A DNA stretch of 64,000 nucleotides from Entophlyctis helioformis (lineage: Eukaryota > Chytridiomycota > Chytridiomycetes > Chytridiales > Chytriomycetaceae). The notes beneath the pieces were generated by a model that saw only the letters and a list, made by a program, of their open reading frames with translations, did no database searches and was not told where the DNA came from. Numbering within the stretch: position 1 is the first letter of the stretch; each line of letters starts with the position of its first letter. Both the position numbers and the translations under genes were made by a program. The stretch covers positions 1-64,000 of the forward strand of contig JAHLKH010000072.1 in the NCBI GenBank assembly GCA_025526915.1. The letters run 5' to 3'. Positions 54,609 through 64,000 of the stretch are shown here, one piece after another.

Positions 54609-56399
54609 ATGGTTGACACTGCCCTGCATGTGAAGAACAACGGACTGGCCGCTGGCTTGCCCGCACTGCCAGCAATCGACCAGCAAGCGCCTGCTGCCAT
54701 GAACACATCGGCAACTGCGTCTGCCGGCATCGCTTCACAGGACTGTGCGGTGCTGCGAGACGCCTTCCCCTCGCTTCAAACGGTGCTCCCATCCAACTGC
54801 TGCTCGTTCTCTGGCGTGTCGTGCGCTGGCGGCCGCATCACCAAGCTGTCCGTGCCCACTGCCCGTCGCTGCTGGCACTCATCGCACTGCTGCTGACATG
54901 CTGCTGCCTGCACACATGCCAACTGGTGCCCGCTGCTCGCTGCTCGCTGCATGCACCGACGGCAGGTCGCTGTCGGATCGGAACCTGGCTGGCCCCATTC
55001 CAGCGACGCTTGGTGCACTGACAAGTCTCGACCGCCTGTGCGTGCTGCTCTGCTCGCAACTGCCATGCTGCCATCCCTCAAGCGCCTGACTGCTGATGCC
55101 ACTCATGCATGCCACTCATGCCATCCATCTATGCCGAGCAGAAGCCTGTGGGGCAACCAGTTCTCGGGTCCCATTCCATCGTCGCTTGCCAGTCTGTCTC
55201 GGCTGTCGATCCTGTGCGTTCATGCTTGCTCGCTCGTCTATCTCTGCGCCTGTCTGTCTCTGTGTGTGTGTGTGTACACCTGGCCATCACAGGTCGATCA
55301 TGCTGACTTGGGCCGGCCACAGGTACCTGCACGACAACCTGCTGTCAGGCGAGGTGCCGTCCTTCCTGGGCACGATGAAGGAGCTGACTGTGATGTGAGA
55401 GCACACCGCACTCATCGCCTTGTTCATCGCCTTCTGACACTCGGCATGCTGGCAGTGGACTGCAAAACAACTCGCTGTCGGGATCCATTCCACCGGCACT
55501 GGCCGCCTGCCCAACCTCACCGGTCTCTCGCTGTCCAACAACAACATCTCCGGCTCGATCCCGTCTGAACTGGGTCAGCTGCCACGCCTTGAGAAGCTGT
55601 GCGTCCTGTGCATCCTGCTGCTGCTGGCTGTGACGGTTGCTGACCATCGCATGCATGCCACCACAGACTGCTTCGTGGCAATCGTTTGTCGGGACCGATC
55701 CCAGACACTCTGTCCAAGCTGTTGTTCCTGCAGATCCTGTAAGCCGGCAATGCAGTGCCAGTGACCACATGGAATGCGTGCTCGTGAACCGTCCCACTCA
55801 CGATCTAATCCAATGCGGCACACTGGGACTCTCCAGGTGGCTTGATGGAAACAGCCTGACTGGCCAGATACCCTCATCCATCGACCGTCTGGGCTTCATG
55901 AAGGATTTGTGAGTTGCCACCACACCATCAGCTGCTCTGTCTGGCGATCTGCAACAAAACTGACACGGATGGAAATGCCGCCTGGCACGGCACGACAGCT
56001 CGTTTGCCAACAACCCCATGCTGGCTGGATCGCTCCCAGACAACATCCCAGTCAACGCAACATGCAATGGCGCAAACACGGCCGTTTGCGCATCTACCGA
56101 GAGTGCGCGTGCCAGATGCAGCCTGTCTGCCGTCTGTGAGTGGCAGTGGTCTGAGTGTCTGATGCGCATGCTGCGATGACCACACAGCGCATGCTGACCC
56201 ACTGCACTGCCGTCGTTGACCAGGCGAGCCGCAGCAAGCAGCAAGCCGTTTCCCGATTGCCGCGATTGTTGGCGGTATTGCTGTGTGTCTTGTGGCAGTC
56301 GGTGTTGTTGCAAGCCTCATTGTCATCCGACGCAGGAACCGCAGCTTTGAGGCAGGCGTTTCTGCGCATGCCGCAGACGACAAGCCTGTGCTTGTGTGA
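54609..56399 (+). CDS. Leucine-rich-repeat receptor-like membrane protein
   Basis: Plant-type LRR (LxGxIP) ectodomain plus one transmembrane helix, no kinase. A Cys-capped start (DCAVLRDAFPSL, NCCSFSGVSC, GGRITKL) is followed by repeats on separate short exons: LSDRNLAGPIPATLGALTSLDRL, LWGNQFSGPIPSSLASLSRL, LHDNLLSGEVPSFLGTMKEL, LQNNSLSGSIP, LSNNNISGSIPSELGQLPRL, LRGNRLSGPIPDTLSKLLFL and LDGNSLTGQIPSSIDRLGF. Then come FANNPMLAGSLP, a Cys cluster, a helix (AAIVGGIAVCLVAVGVVASLIVI), RRRNRSFEAG and the stop at 56399. Introns fall after the same CT of a Leu codon. A one-base break sits near 55498. The ATG at 54609 opens no signal peptide, so a 5' exon may be missing. Possibly cell-surface recognition; inference only. 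Confidence 0.7.
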
Positions 56400-57004
56400 T
56401 CGATGCTGGCAGTCCAAATGTACATCTGATGAATACCCGACGCTCCGATCCATCCACTCGCCAGAGACGTCTGCCTTTGAATGTGGCGGCCTGTGAGTGG
56501 GCAACGAGCAGACGAGCCCATGCACGAGCATTGCACGAGAGAGACTGCAAAGAGACAGGGCACAGACAAGATGCTTGCAGTCACAGTCGAGAGGCAGCCG
56601 TGCGTTGCTTGTCGTCAGCCGCGTTGCGTCTGCTTCTGCCAGGTCCGCATGCCAAGCCTTGACAGCATCCAGAAGCGACGATCAGAGGCATTCTCTGATG
56701 CATGTTCAGGTGGCTTGGCACGCTGTGCCTGACCGTCGCGTTGAGCAAACAGCAGAAGCCGACACTGGCTCATGAGGAGGAGTGGGCAGCCCTGTGTTTG
56801 GATGTGGGCAGAGAGAGGCGATGAGGGCCAGTATGATGAGAGGCACTCGCGGGCAGCCTTCTCGACAGCAGACAAGACAGTCGCGATGGCACTCCATGGA
56901 CACAGCAGCAGCCATGGCAATGTCGTCAACGATGCATCCAAACAGACGCTGCTGCTCCACAGACACCTTGTCATGCTGTTCCTGCATCGTTGGGGCTTCC
57001 ATTG

Positions 57005-57037
<33 letters not shown>

Positions 57038-57280
57038 CATGGTGCCGCATCAGGCGAGAGTGGCTGTGAGTGACAGTGAGAGTCGCAGAAGGAAGCGCGA
57101 CCGGCCAAGGCTGTGTGTTCTGCTGCCAGATCTGGTGTGCGCGCCATGGGAGGCAGACAGGCACACGGTGAGACGCCAATGGACAGTGGATGGTGTATGT
57201 CAGCCATGGCACTTACATGCACAGCCAGCAGGGGGGCAGAGGGCAGAGAACGCAAGCAAGCAAGAAAGAGCAAGAAACAG
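56400..57280. other. Intergenic with a TG microsatellite
   Basis: No gene recognised. It contains a (TG)n run at 57007-57036. Open frames on both strands lack domain features. Confidence 0.55.
57007..57036. repeat. (TG)n microsatellite
   Basis: About fifteen uninterrupted TG units. Confidence 0.9.
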
Positions 57281-57612
57281 CAAGAGTCACAGGTAGGGTT
57301 CATGGATGCTACGGTCGAGGACAAGCCACAAGAGGGAAGACAACGTGGCGGAGTGGTTAACGCGCTGCCCTGCTAAGGCAGTGACCTTTGGTCGCGCAGG
57401 TTCGAATCCTGCCGTTGTCGCACTTTTGCTGCTCGTTGGCTTGCCGTCACGTGACTTGTGTGGATTGCTGCGCTGGCTCAGACTGCTCACTCTTTTTGGA
57501 TGAGGTCCACGGCGTGTGGTGCCACTCTGTCCTCGGACTCGCAAGCGGCGCGCTGTCAAGCAAGGCTGCCGTGGATGCCAATGGCTGGCTTGGTATGTTG
57601 TGATCTGAGCAT
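57281..57612. repeat. Right arm of inverted duplication 2
   Basis: Inverted partner of 54195-54528. It contains the second tRNA-Ser(GCU) and ends about 43 bp before the ATG of the NADH dehydrogenase gene, so the duplicated segment must supply part of that gene's promoter. Confidence 0.9.
57339..57420 (+). tRNA. tRNA-Ser (anticodon GCU), copy 2
   Basis: 82 nt, identical to 54389-54470 in the opposite orientation. Both copies look functional: intact box A (TGGCGGAGTGG) and box B (GGTTCGAATCC). Confidence 0.95.
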
Positions 57613-57654
57613 TTTTCCACAAACTCGTCCGTTTTCCCGAAAGGCCGTCTACGG

Positions 57655-60106
57655 ATGTTCCGAACCGTGCAAACCGTCAGGCTGCTGCGGCCATCCTCTG
57701 GCTGGTTGGCGAGGCCTGCATCGACCACGCCGTTGTCTGCATCGTCTGCATCGTCTGCTCCGGCCGAGTCGCCTGCAACGCCGACAAGGGATGCCCCGGT
57801 GCCCGTCCTCCACGACCTGGAGATGTCTTGGGAGCAACGAAAGCGTCCGCGCCTTGTTGTGCTTGGCACTGGCTGGGCAGCCACGACGATTGTCAAGCAG
57901 CTGCGTCGTGGGGCGTTCCGTGAGTTTCCTCTGCTCTGTTGGGATGAAAAGGCGGCGGCCGCCTGGCTCTGACGGCTTTGCCTCCCATGCACACACATGC
58001 CTGTTCAGAGACCATTGTCATCTCCCCGACCAACTACTTTCTGTTCACGCCACTGCTGCCCGAGGTAGCCGCTGCTTTGGCTGTGGGCTGGATGAATGTT
58101 CGTCCTGGGCTGACGCACGTGGCTGGCAGGCAACCACCGGCACGGTCGAGTCACGCAGTCTGCTCGAGAGCATCCGCAAGATCTGCCGTCGCACAGAGGC
58201 TCGCTACGTCCAGGCCGAAACGCAAGGTAGCGATGCACCACCTGGCGGCTTGTCATTGTGCCATGATGCTGACGGATCGGCATTCGACAGACATCGACTT
58301 TGAGAACAAGCTGGTGCAGGTCGTTGACGCCAACAAGGACAAGTATCTTGTGCCCTATGACAAGCTGGGTAAGGCGTTTGGTGATCCATCCCTATCTGGC
58401 TCATATCGCTACGCTGACTGCAGAATGGCCGGCAGTGATTGCCGTCGGTGCCAGAAACGAAACGTATGGCATTCCAGGCGTGATCGGCAACGTGCACTTT
58501 CTCAAGAACATCCAGGATGCACGCCGCATCCGCGACCGTCTGATGACGCTCTTTGAGCAAGCCAGTTTCCCCGGCTTATCACAGGAAGAGCGAAACGTCT
58601 GTAACCTTTCCAATCACAATCGTTGTGTGCATCTGGCGCGTTTGCTGACTCTTGGTTGCATTGGCGTGTGGACAGAGACTGCTCAGCTTTGTGATTGTTG
58701 GCGGCGGTCCAACTGGTGTCGAGTTTGCAGCCGAGCTGTTTGACTTTCTGAACCAAGATCTCACGACGTACTTTCCTGATCTGCTCAAGTCGTCTGTGCG
58801 CGTGACGCTTATCCAGGGTGCCGATCACATCCTCAACACGTTTGACGAAGGTGTGCCTCTTGTCGTGCCTTTTGCGTGGATCGCACACAGCTCTGGCTGA
58901 CCAATGTCTCATTCAGCCATCTCTCATTACGCCGAGAACCGCTTCCGTCGCCAGAACATCGAGGTGATCACCAACGCCTTTGTCGTGTCTGTCGAAAAGG
59001 ACAAGATCATCTACAAGCGCCGTGATGCTCGTTCATCCGAGTTTGAGCTCAAAGAGTAAGCCTTGTGTCCATAGCAGCAGCAGCCGTTTCAAGTGCTCAT
59101 CAATGCTGCGTGATGCCGGACAGAATCCCGTATGGCCTGTGTGTGTGGAGCACAGGTATCGGCATGCTCGACGTGACCAAGCGACTGACCGCCAAGCTCG
59201 AGCCGCAGCAACACGCCCGCTCTCTTTGCGTCGACTCCCACCTGCGCCTCAAAGGCGTTGATGATGTCTATGCCCTTGGCGACTGCGCCACCATCAAGAC
59301 ACCCAAGACGCTCGAGCTTACCAACGAGTGGTATGCCGATGGACTTGGACAGCGCGACTGACTCGCGATCGGGCCAGACGGCTGACGACGCATGCCATAC
59401 GTGTTCACAGGCTGTCCAAAAGTGGCGCAGACAAGGTCACGGCGGCCGGATTCGACCGTCTGATCACGGACATTATGAACAAGCACCCAGAGACCCGCGC
59501 CCACCTGACGGCTCTGCGCCAAGACATTCTCGGTAGCTCGATGCCAGACGAGATCCTGCAGTTGGACATTGAGGGAATCAAGGTGCGCATGCGTGCTGTG
59601 GATGGCCAATGGAAATGTGCGCATTCCTGACGCGATTCGGTTGTGTGCATCAGAAACGCCTGGAGATTGTGGACAAGAGCATGACGTTACTGCCGGCCAC
59701 TGCGCAGGTTGCGTCGCAGCAGGGATACTATCTGGCCAACAAGCTCAACCGGCTGGCAAAGTACGAGCCCCGCGAGTGGCACCAGAAGGAGGACTGGCAG
59801 CGGCCCTTCCGGTACAACCACTTGGGCAACTTTTCCTACGTCGGCGGCGGTGAGTTACTGGCTTGCGTCGCTTTGCCATGCGTCGCGAGAGAAGCAGGCC
59901 ATGCATGCAAGACTGACAAGCGATCGCAAACGACAGAGTCTGCCGTGTTTGACTCTGGCAAAGGCTGGGCCTCTGGCGGCTTCTCTGCCTTTGTTCTGTG
60001 GCGATCGGCGTATCTGAGCCGGCAAGTCTCGCTGCGCACGCGTGTGCTCTTGGCCTGGGACTGGTTCAAGACGTATGTCTTTGGCCGCGACATCTCCAAG
60101 ATCTGA
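57655..60106 (+). CDS. Mitochondrial type II (alternative) NADH dehydrogenase
   Basis: A rotenone-insensitive, non-pumping NADH:ubiquinone oxidoreductase. The N-terminus [21 protein letters not shown] is a mitochondrial presequence. The FAD-binding fold follows ([18 protein letters not shown]), then [48 protein letters not shown], the NADH-binding fold ([21 protein letters not shown]), [14 protein letters not shown], the FAD/quinone block [39 protein letters not shown] and the membrane-binding C-terminus [21 protein letters not shown]. About ten introns; all junctions I checked restore the family sequence (for example KL/VIAVGA). No EF-hand insert. Appears functional. Confidence 0.92.
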
Positions 60107-60227
60107 GGCTCGGCCCTGTAGCCTTGCCAGATCCGCCATGGCGACGGACCCACAACCAGCCCTCAACTGCGAAATGAACGAATTGCCTCCTTGCTTGTTC
60201 CTGCAGAATCCACCTGCGCGTTCAGAG

Positions 60228-62633
60228 ATGAAGGCGATTGCCACTGCTGTCGCGGCTGCTGCCCTGTTGGTGCTGCCGCTGGGCCACGCCGACGGGCCCA
60301 CCGCCGCCGCCCTCTTCTCCTCGAACTCCCTTCTGAGCCAGCCCGGCACAGGCGTTGGTGCTGCCACTGTGCTGTGGCAGACTGCCGCCATTGCTGCGCT
60401 GTCTGTTGCAGCGTCAGCGTCGTTGCCGTCTGTGGCTGCCGCTCGCATGGCTCGCCCAGAAGGCCACGCCACTGGCAAGACGTCCAAGGGCGACACCCTC
60501 GTCGACCGCACCCATGCCCGCTTCGACTACCGCATGTCGTTCAAGCAGCCGTACTTTCTCCAAAACACCACCATCCCGTACTTTAACACGTCTGGCGGTA
60601 CGTCCCATCTCTCGCCAACGGCGCTCCGTGTTCCATAGCTGCTCCGATCTGCCCGCGCTGGCTTGCCTGCTCACCTCGCTGTTTATTCGCTGCTGGCGCA
60701 TGATACTCTGGCCAACAGACGCCGTCGCTGGCCACCAGTTCATCCGTCTCGCCATGGGCATGCCGTACCGCCGTGGCGCGATCTGGTCTGCCATTCCCAA
60801 CAAGCACCCCGAGTGGAAGGTTGAGATGTCGTTCTTTGTGTCTGGACATGGCGTTGCCGGTGGCGATGGCATGGTGCTCTGGTACACAGAGGGCACTCAC
60901 CGCAACGGCCCCATGGATTTCTACGGCCACAGCTCCAAGTTCAAGGGTGAGCTGCCGTCTCTTTCCGCTCTTGCCATTGCAGTGCGACTGACCCAAAACC
61001 GGGAAACTCGACGCATGCGCGCATGGCAGGCATTGCGATCGTGTTTGACACGAGCGATCTGCCCAACGAGCGGTACAACCCGTTTGTGTATGGACTGGCC
61101 AACGACGGCACCAAGAGCCTCGAGGATTTCAAAAGCTACCTGTCGTCCCAAGTAAACCTGGGTGCCTGCTACCGCGAGTACCGCAACTCGCCTGGACCCG
61201 TGTTTGTGCGCCTCTCTTACATTGGCGGCATTCTTTCGGTATGCTCTCTGCTGCCCTGTCGAGACGCATGCACATCAACGAGTGTCCAGCTGACATTTTG
61301 ATGTGGCCTTGCGGCAACAGCTCGACATTGATGTTCGCCAGGGCGGCAACAACTACGTCACGTGCTTTGTCGTGCCGCACGCCAACCTGCCGACGGGCTA
61401 CCACTTTGGCATCAGTGCTGCAACTGGAGAGAACGACATGGGTGAGTGGGGCTGCGGCATGCGTCTTTGATGCGTTCATGCGCATGACTTGACTGATCGG
61501 ATCAATCTGCGCAGATGACCACGATGTCCTGAGCTTTGAAACGTACGAGCTGAACCCGAAGCTGCGCGAGGTTTGTGTGCAAGCGCTCTTTCCCCACGCC
61601 TCCACACGCAAACTAAACCTGATCATATTGTGCAGCACAAGAACCGTCCGTTTGAGGAAGAGGAGATTGCCAAGGGCCGCAAGTTCAAGATGGATGATTC
61701 GCTGCAAAAGGCAAGACGCTGGTGCACATGCAGGCTGTGCATGGTGAAGTTAACATGCTGACCTTGGTGGCTGCCACAGGAAATTGAAAGGGCCGAGGAA
61801 AAGGTCCGAAAGCTCAAGGAAAAGGAAGAAGGTCTCTCTGACAAGCAGACTCTTGCAGCATCTATTGGCTTCACGGTCCGTTGGCTTTTCTTTGATTATC
61901 GTTGCTGCTTACAGAGCGATAGATCGACTGACTGACTGATCCCCTCGCGTTCTCGGTTGCGATCCATAGCCCGAGTCGATTGTCAAGATTGAGGAGAACC
62001 AGTTCCGCATGATTGAGGCGCTTAACCTGATTGAGCAGAAGCTTGGCCAGCCGCCCACGCAGCATGCCGAGAGCAACATCCCCAAGGACATTGTGACGAA
62101 TGCCAACCAAGGTGCCTTTGAGACACGCCTGAACACCAAGTTTGACAACATCAAGTACGTTTGTGTCGTGCCGAGTCTCTAAAGGAGCGTGTGGCTGACT
62201 GCTGCTTGGTTTTGGGGGTGTCCAGGTCAGAGGTTGACGGGATCCGTGAAGAGATCCGCGGTCTTACCCGCACGACTCGCGACCTTGCACAAGTGGTAAG
62301 CCAGCCAGCCAGCCAGCCAGGCTGCGATGCAGTGCTGCCAAACGCGGTGTGCTGACGCTCGAGCATGCGGCATTCCAGGTGCACAATCTACTCGGCCAGA
62401 TTGACAGCAAGGTCGGCCAGGCCAAGAAGATGATTGAGGAGACGCACGAGACCGTGCGGTCGTCGCCGCAAGAGGCTGCACGCCGTGCGCACGAGATGCA
62501 GACTCAGGGCCACACGAGCGCATTGTTCATTGCGTTGTACATCTTTGCTGGCATTGCCGGGCTTGGCCTTGTGTCGCTGTGCTTTGGCGTGTACACTCGC
62601 AGCAAGAACAAGGAGAGCAAGAAGTTTATCTGA
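60228..62633 (+). CDS. ERGIC-53/EMP47-type L-type lectin cargo receptor
   Basis: An ER-Golgi receptor for mannose glycoproteins. It starts at 60228 with a signal sequence (MKAIATAVAAAALLVLPLGHA). An unusual Ala-rich insert is followed by the lectin domain: HARFDYRMSFKQPYF, GAIWSAIPNKHPEWKVEMSF, VSGHGVAGGDGMVLWYTEG, GIAIVFDTSD, VFVRLSYIGGIL, LDIDVRQGGNNYVTCFVV and GYHFGISAATGEN. A Glu/Lys-rich coiled coil (EIERAEEKVRKLKEKEEG) is next, then a helix (ALFIALYIFAGIAGLGLVSLCFGV) and the tail RSKNKESKKFI. The terminal KKFI resembles the KKFF export/retrieval signal of ERGIC-53. About ten introns, frames intact. Confidence 0.92.
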
Positions 62634-62753
62634 GTGCGCACATGTGCCCGCCTTCTCGTCCGTGCCATCTTGCATGCACGGTGGTCATCATCCATTGAAC
62701 GGTTTTTGGGTCAACCTTGCACTTTCCGTTCAGACATCAAACACACGATCGCG

Positions 62754-63752
62754 ATGCCCCGCCTTCGGTTCGCAGTGCTGTGTGCAAGTAACCAGAACCG
62801 CTCGATGGAGGCACACAATGTGCTCAAGTGAGTGGCCGCACCGGCGAGACAGCGGGCAGAGGGCAGAGGGCAGTGGCGCATGTGAGCACTCATGCGCTCG
62901 TTGGACAGGCGAGAGGGGTTTGACGTGAGCTCGTTTGGCACCGGCTCGGCGGTGAGGCTGCCTGGCCCGTCCATCGACAAGCCCAACATCTACAGCTTTG
63001 GCACGCCGTACGACGACATCTACAAGGAGCTAGCAGGCAAGGACGAGAGGCTGTATGTGTGGGCAGCGCCTGCGTGGTTGTTGTCCATCTGGCTGTCTGT
63101 CTGTCTGGCTGTCTGCCGCATGGACTGTCTGGCTGTCTGTCTGTCGCATGGACTCATGCACGCCTTGGTGCGAGAGACAGATACACGCAGAACAAGATCC
63201 TGCCGATGCTGGACCGCAACCGCAACATCAAGCGAGCACCGGAGCGGTTCCAGGAGACGATGCGCACGTTTGATGTGATTGTGACGTGCGAGGAGCGGTG
63301 CTTTGATGCGGCGTGCGACTGTGCGTAGCCTTCCACTTGCCATGCTCCGTGCGTCTGCATCGCTGCGTACTGAATGCATGCCGTGGCACGCTCGCATACA
63401 CGAACACGAACACGAACACGCACACGCACACGCACTCGCAACCAACCGACGACAGCGATCCTCAACCGCAGCGAAAAGTGCCACCAGCCGGTGCATGTGG
63501 TCAATGTCGAGATCACCGACAACCACGAGCAGGCAGCCGTGGGCGGGAAGCTGATTCTCAGGCTGGCGCAGGCGGTGGGTTCATCCGGATGAGTGCGTTG
63601 CGTGCCATGCCGGTGCTGACGCGACGCTGTTGCGCTGGGGGGCTGCGCAGTGTGAGGCCGCGGGCGATCTGGACCAGGACATCGAGGGCCTGCTGGAACA
63701 GTTTGTGGCGACGACGGGAGCAAGCATCCTGCACAACACCGTGTATTTTTAA
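62754..63752 (+). CDS. SSU72: RNA polymerase II CTD phosphatase SSU72
   Basis: A phosphatase for Ser5-P/Ser7-P of the polymerase II tail, part of the 3'-end processing complex. It starts at 62754 ([25 protein letters not shown]). The C-x5-R-S catalytic loop CASNQNRS is at about residues 10-17. Then come [73 protein letters not shown] (general-acid Asp region), [20 protein letters not shown] and [23 protein letters not shown], with the canonical NTVYF end at 63752. Four short introns; full length and intact. Confidence 0.93.
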
Positions 63753-63932
63753 TGAACATTCGGGCCCTGGGCTCTCGGCGCTTGTCCGCCTTGCCGATCG
63801 TGTGTGTGTGGCGTGCCGCTCGACCGCTCACCACCATCAACGTGCCCATCCAGGAACCGACACACAGCAGCCTGACGCAGACGCAGACGCAGACGAACAC
63901 GCAGAAACAGACACAGACGCACACGCAGACGC

Positions 63933-64000
63933 ATGGACCGCTTCAGAGAGCTGCTGGGTGCGGCGCTCGCCGGCAGCGTTGGCGGCAACACCGGCGGCGG
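63933..64000 (+). CDS. Start of an unidentified gene, cut by the window edge
   Basis: The ATG at 63933 follows a CA-rich leader (CACAGACGCAGACGC repeats) and opens MDRFRELLGAALAGSVGGNTGG up to the window end. Too short to identify. It could be chance, but the leader resembles those of other genes here. Confidence 0.35.
   Translation, partial: MDRFRELLGAALAGSVGGNTGG

Noticed and set aside
57001..57040. TG run as a recombination hot spot or origin
   Set aside because: A simple microsatellite; nothing in the sequence supports a specific role.

Overview
The window is nuclear DNA from a fungus, most probably a chytrid (early-diverging, zoosporic). The evidence is: genes broken by many short introns (about 60-110 nt, mostly GTRNGT...YAG); eukaryote-only families (SRF-type MADS factor, CDK7, BCAS3, EHD, ERGIC-53, Ssu72, Tpt1); fungal-type citrate carrier and type II NADH dehydrogenase; an animal-like ADCY10-type soluble adenylyl cyclase; a fungalysin (M36) relic; and ankyrin genes with WLH(E/A)NRTxGCT-type repeats. 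Rhizophydiales is my guess, from general resemblance only.

Layout. (1) 1-4252: a polyglutamine MADS-box gene sits between the arms of a ~0.65-kb inverted duplication. Each arm holds the 3' end of the MADS gene, a TATA promoter and the first codons of a secreted-protein gene. (2) 4197-10871: five secreted, Pro/Thr-rich proteins built of ETPAP, YGK and similar repeats, each with an N-terminal signal and a hydrophobic, GPI-like C-terminus. A sixth begins off the left edge. (3) 11571-22457, minus strand: a GT61 glycosyltransferase, a mitochondrial citrate-type carrier and a large ADCY10-like protein whose cyclase residues look lost. (4) 22504-27966, plus strand: dihydrouridine synthase DUS1 and eIF2D. 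(5) 28107-30857: a broken ankyrin gene, a LINE reverse-transcriptase fragment and mitochondrial ribosomal protein uL6m. (6) 31032-42394, minus strand: CDK7, a small membrane protein, threonine synthase, BCAS3 and EHD ATPase. (7) 42694-45926: a catalytically dead GH18 module fused to ricin-B repeats, tRNA phosphotransferase Tpt1 and tRNA-Ala. (8) 46462-52272: a long-chain acyl-CoA synthetase and, divergently, a fungalysin pseudogene. (9) 52740-57612: a second broken ankyrin gene, then a second inverted duplication carrying tRNA-Ser(GCU) in each arm around a leucine-rich-repeat gene. (10) 57655-64000: type II NADH dehydrogenase, ERGIC-53 lectin, SSU72 and the start of one more gene.

Most genes are housekeeping and unrelated in function. 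The accessory part is extracellular: the surface-protein cluster, the dead chitinase-lectin, the fungalysin relic and the LRR protein. GT61 and ERGIC-53 may help glycosylate or transport such cargo, but the sequence does not prove it.

All exon structures were read by eye from splice motifs and family conservation, so boundaries are approximate. Several conserved genes (threonine synthase, EHD, acyl-CoA synthetase) carry one- or two-base frame breaks that may be consensus errors rather than biology.
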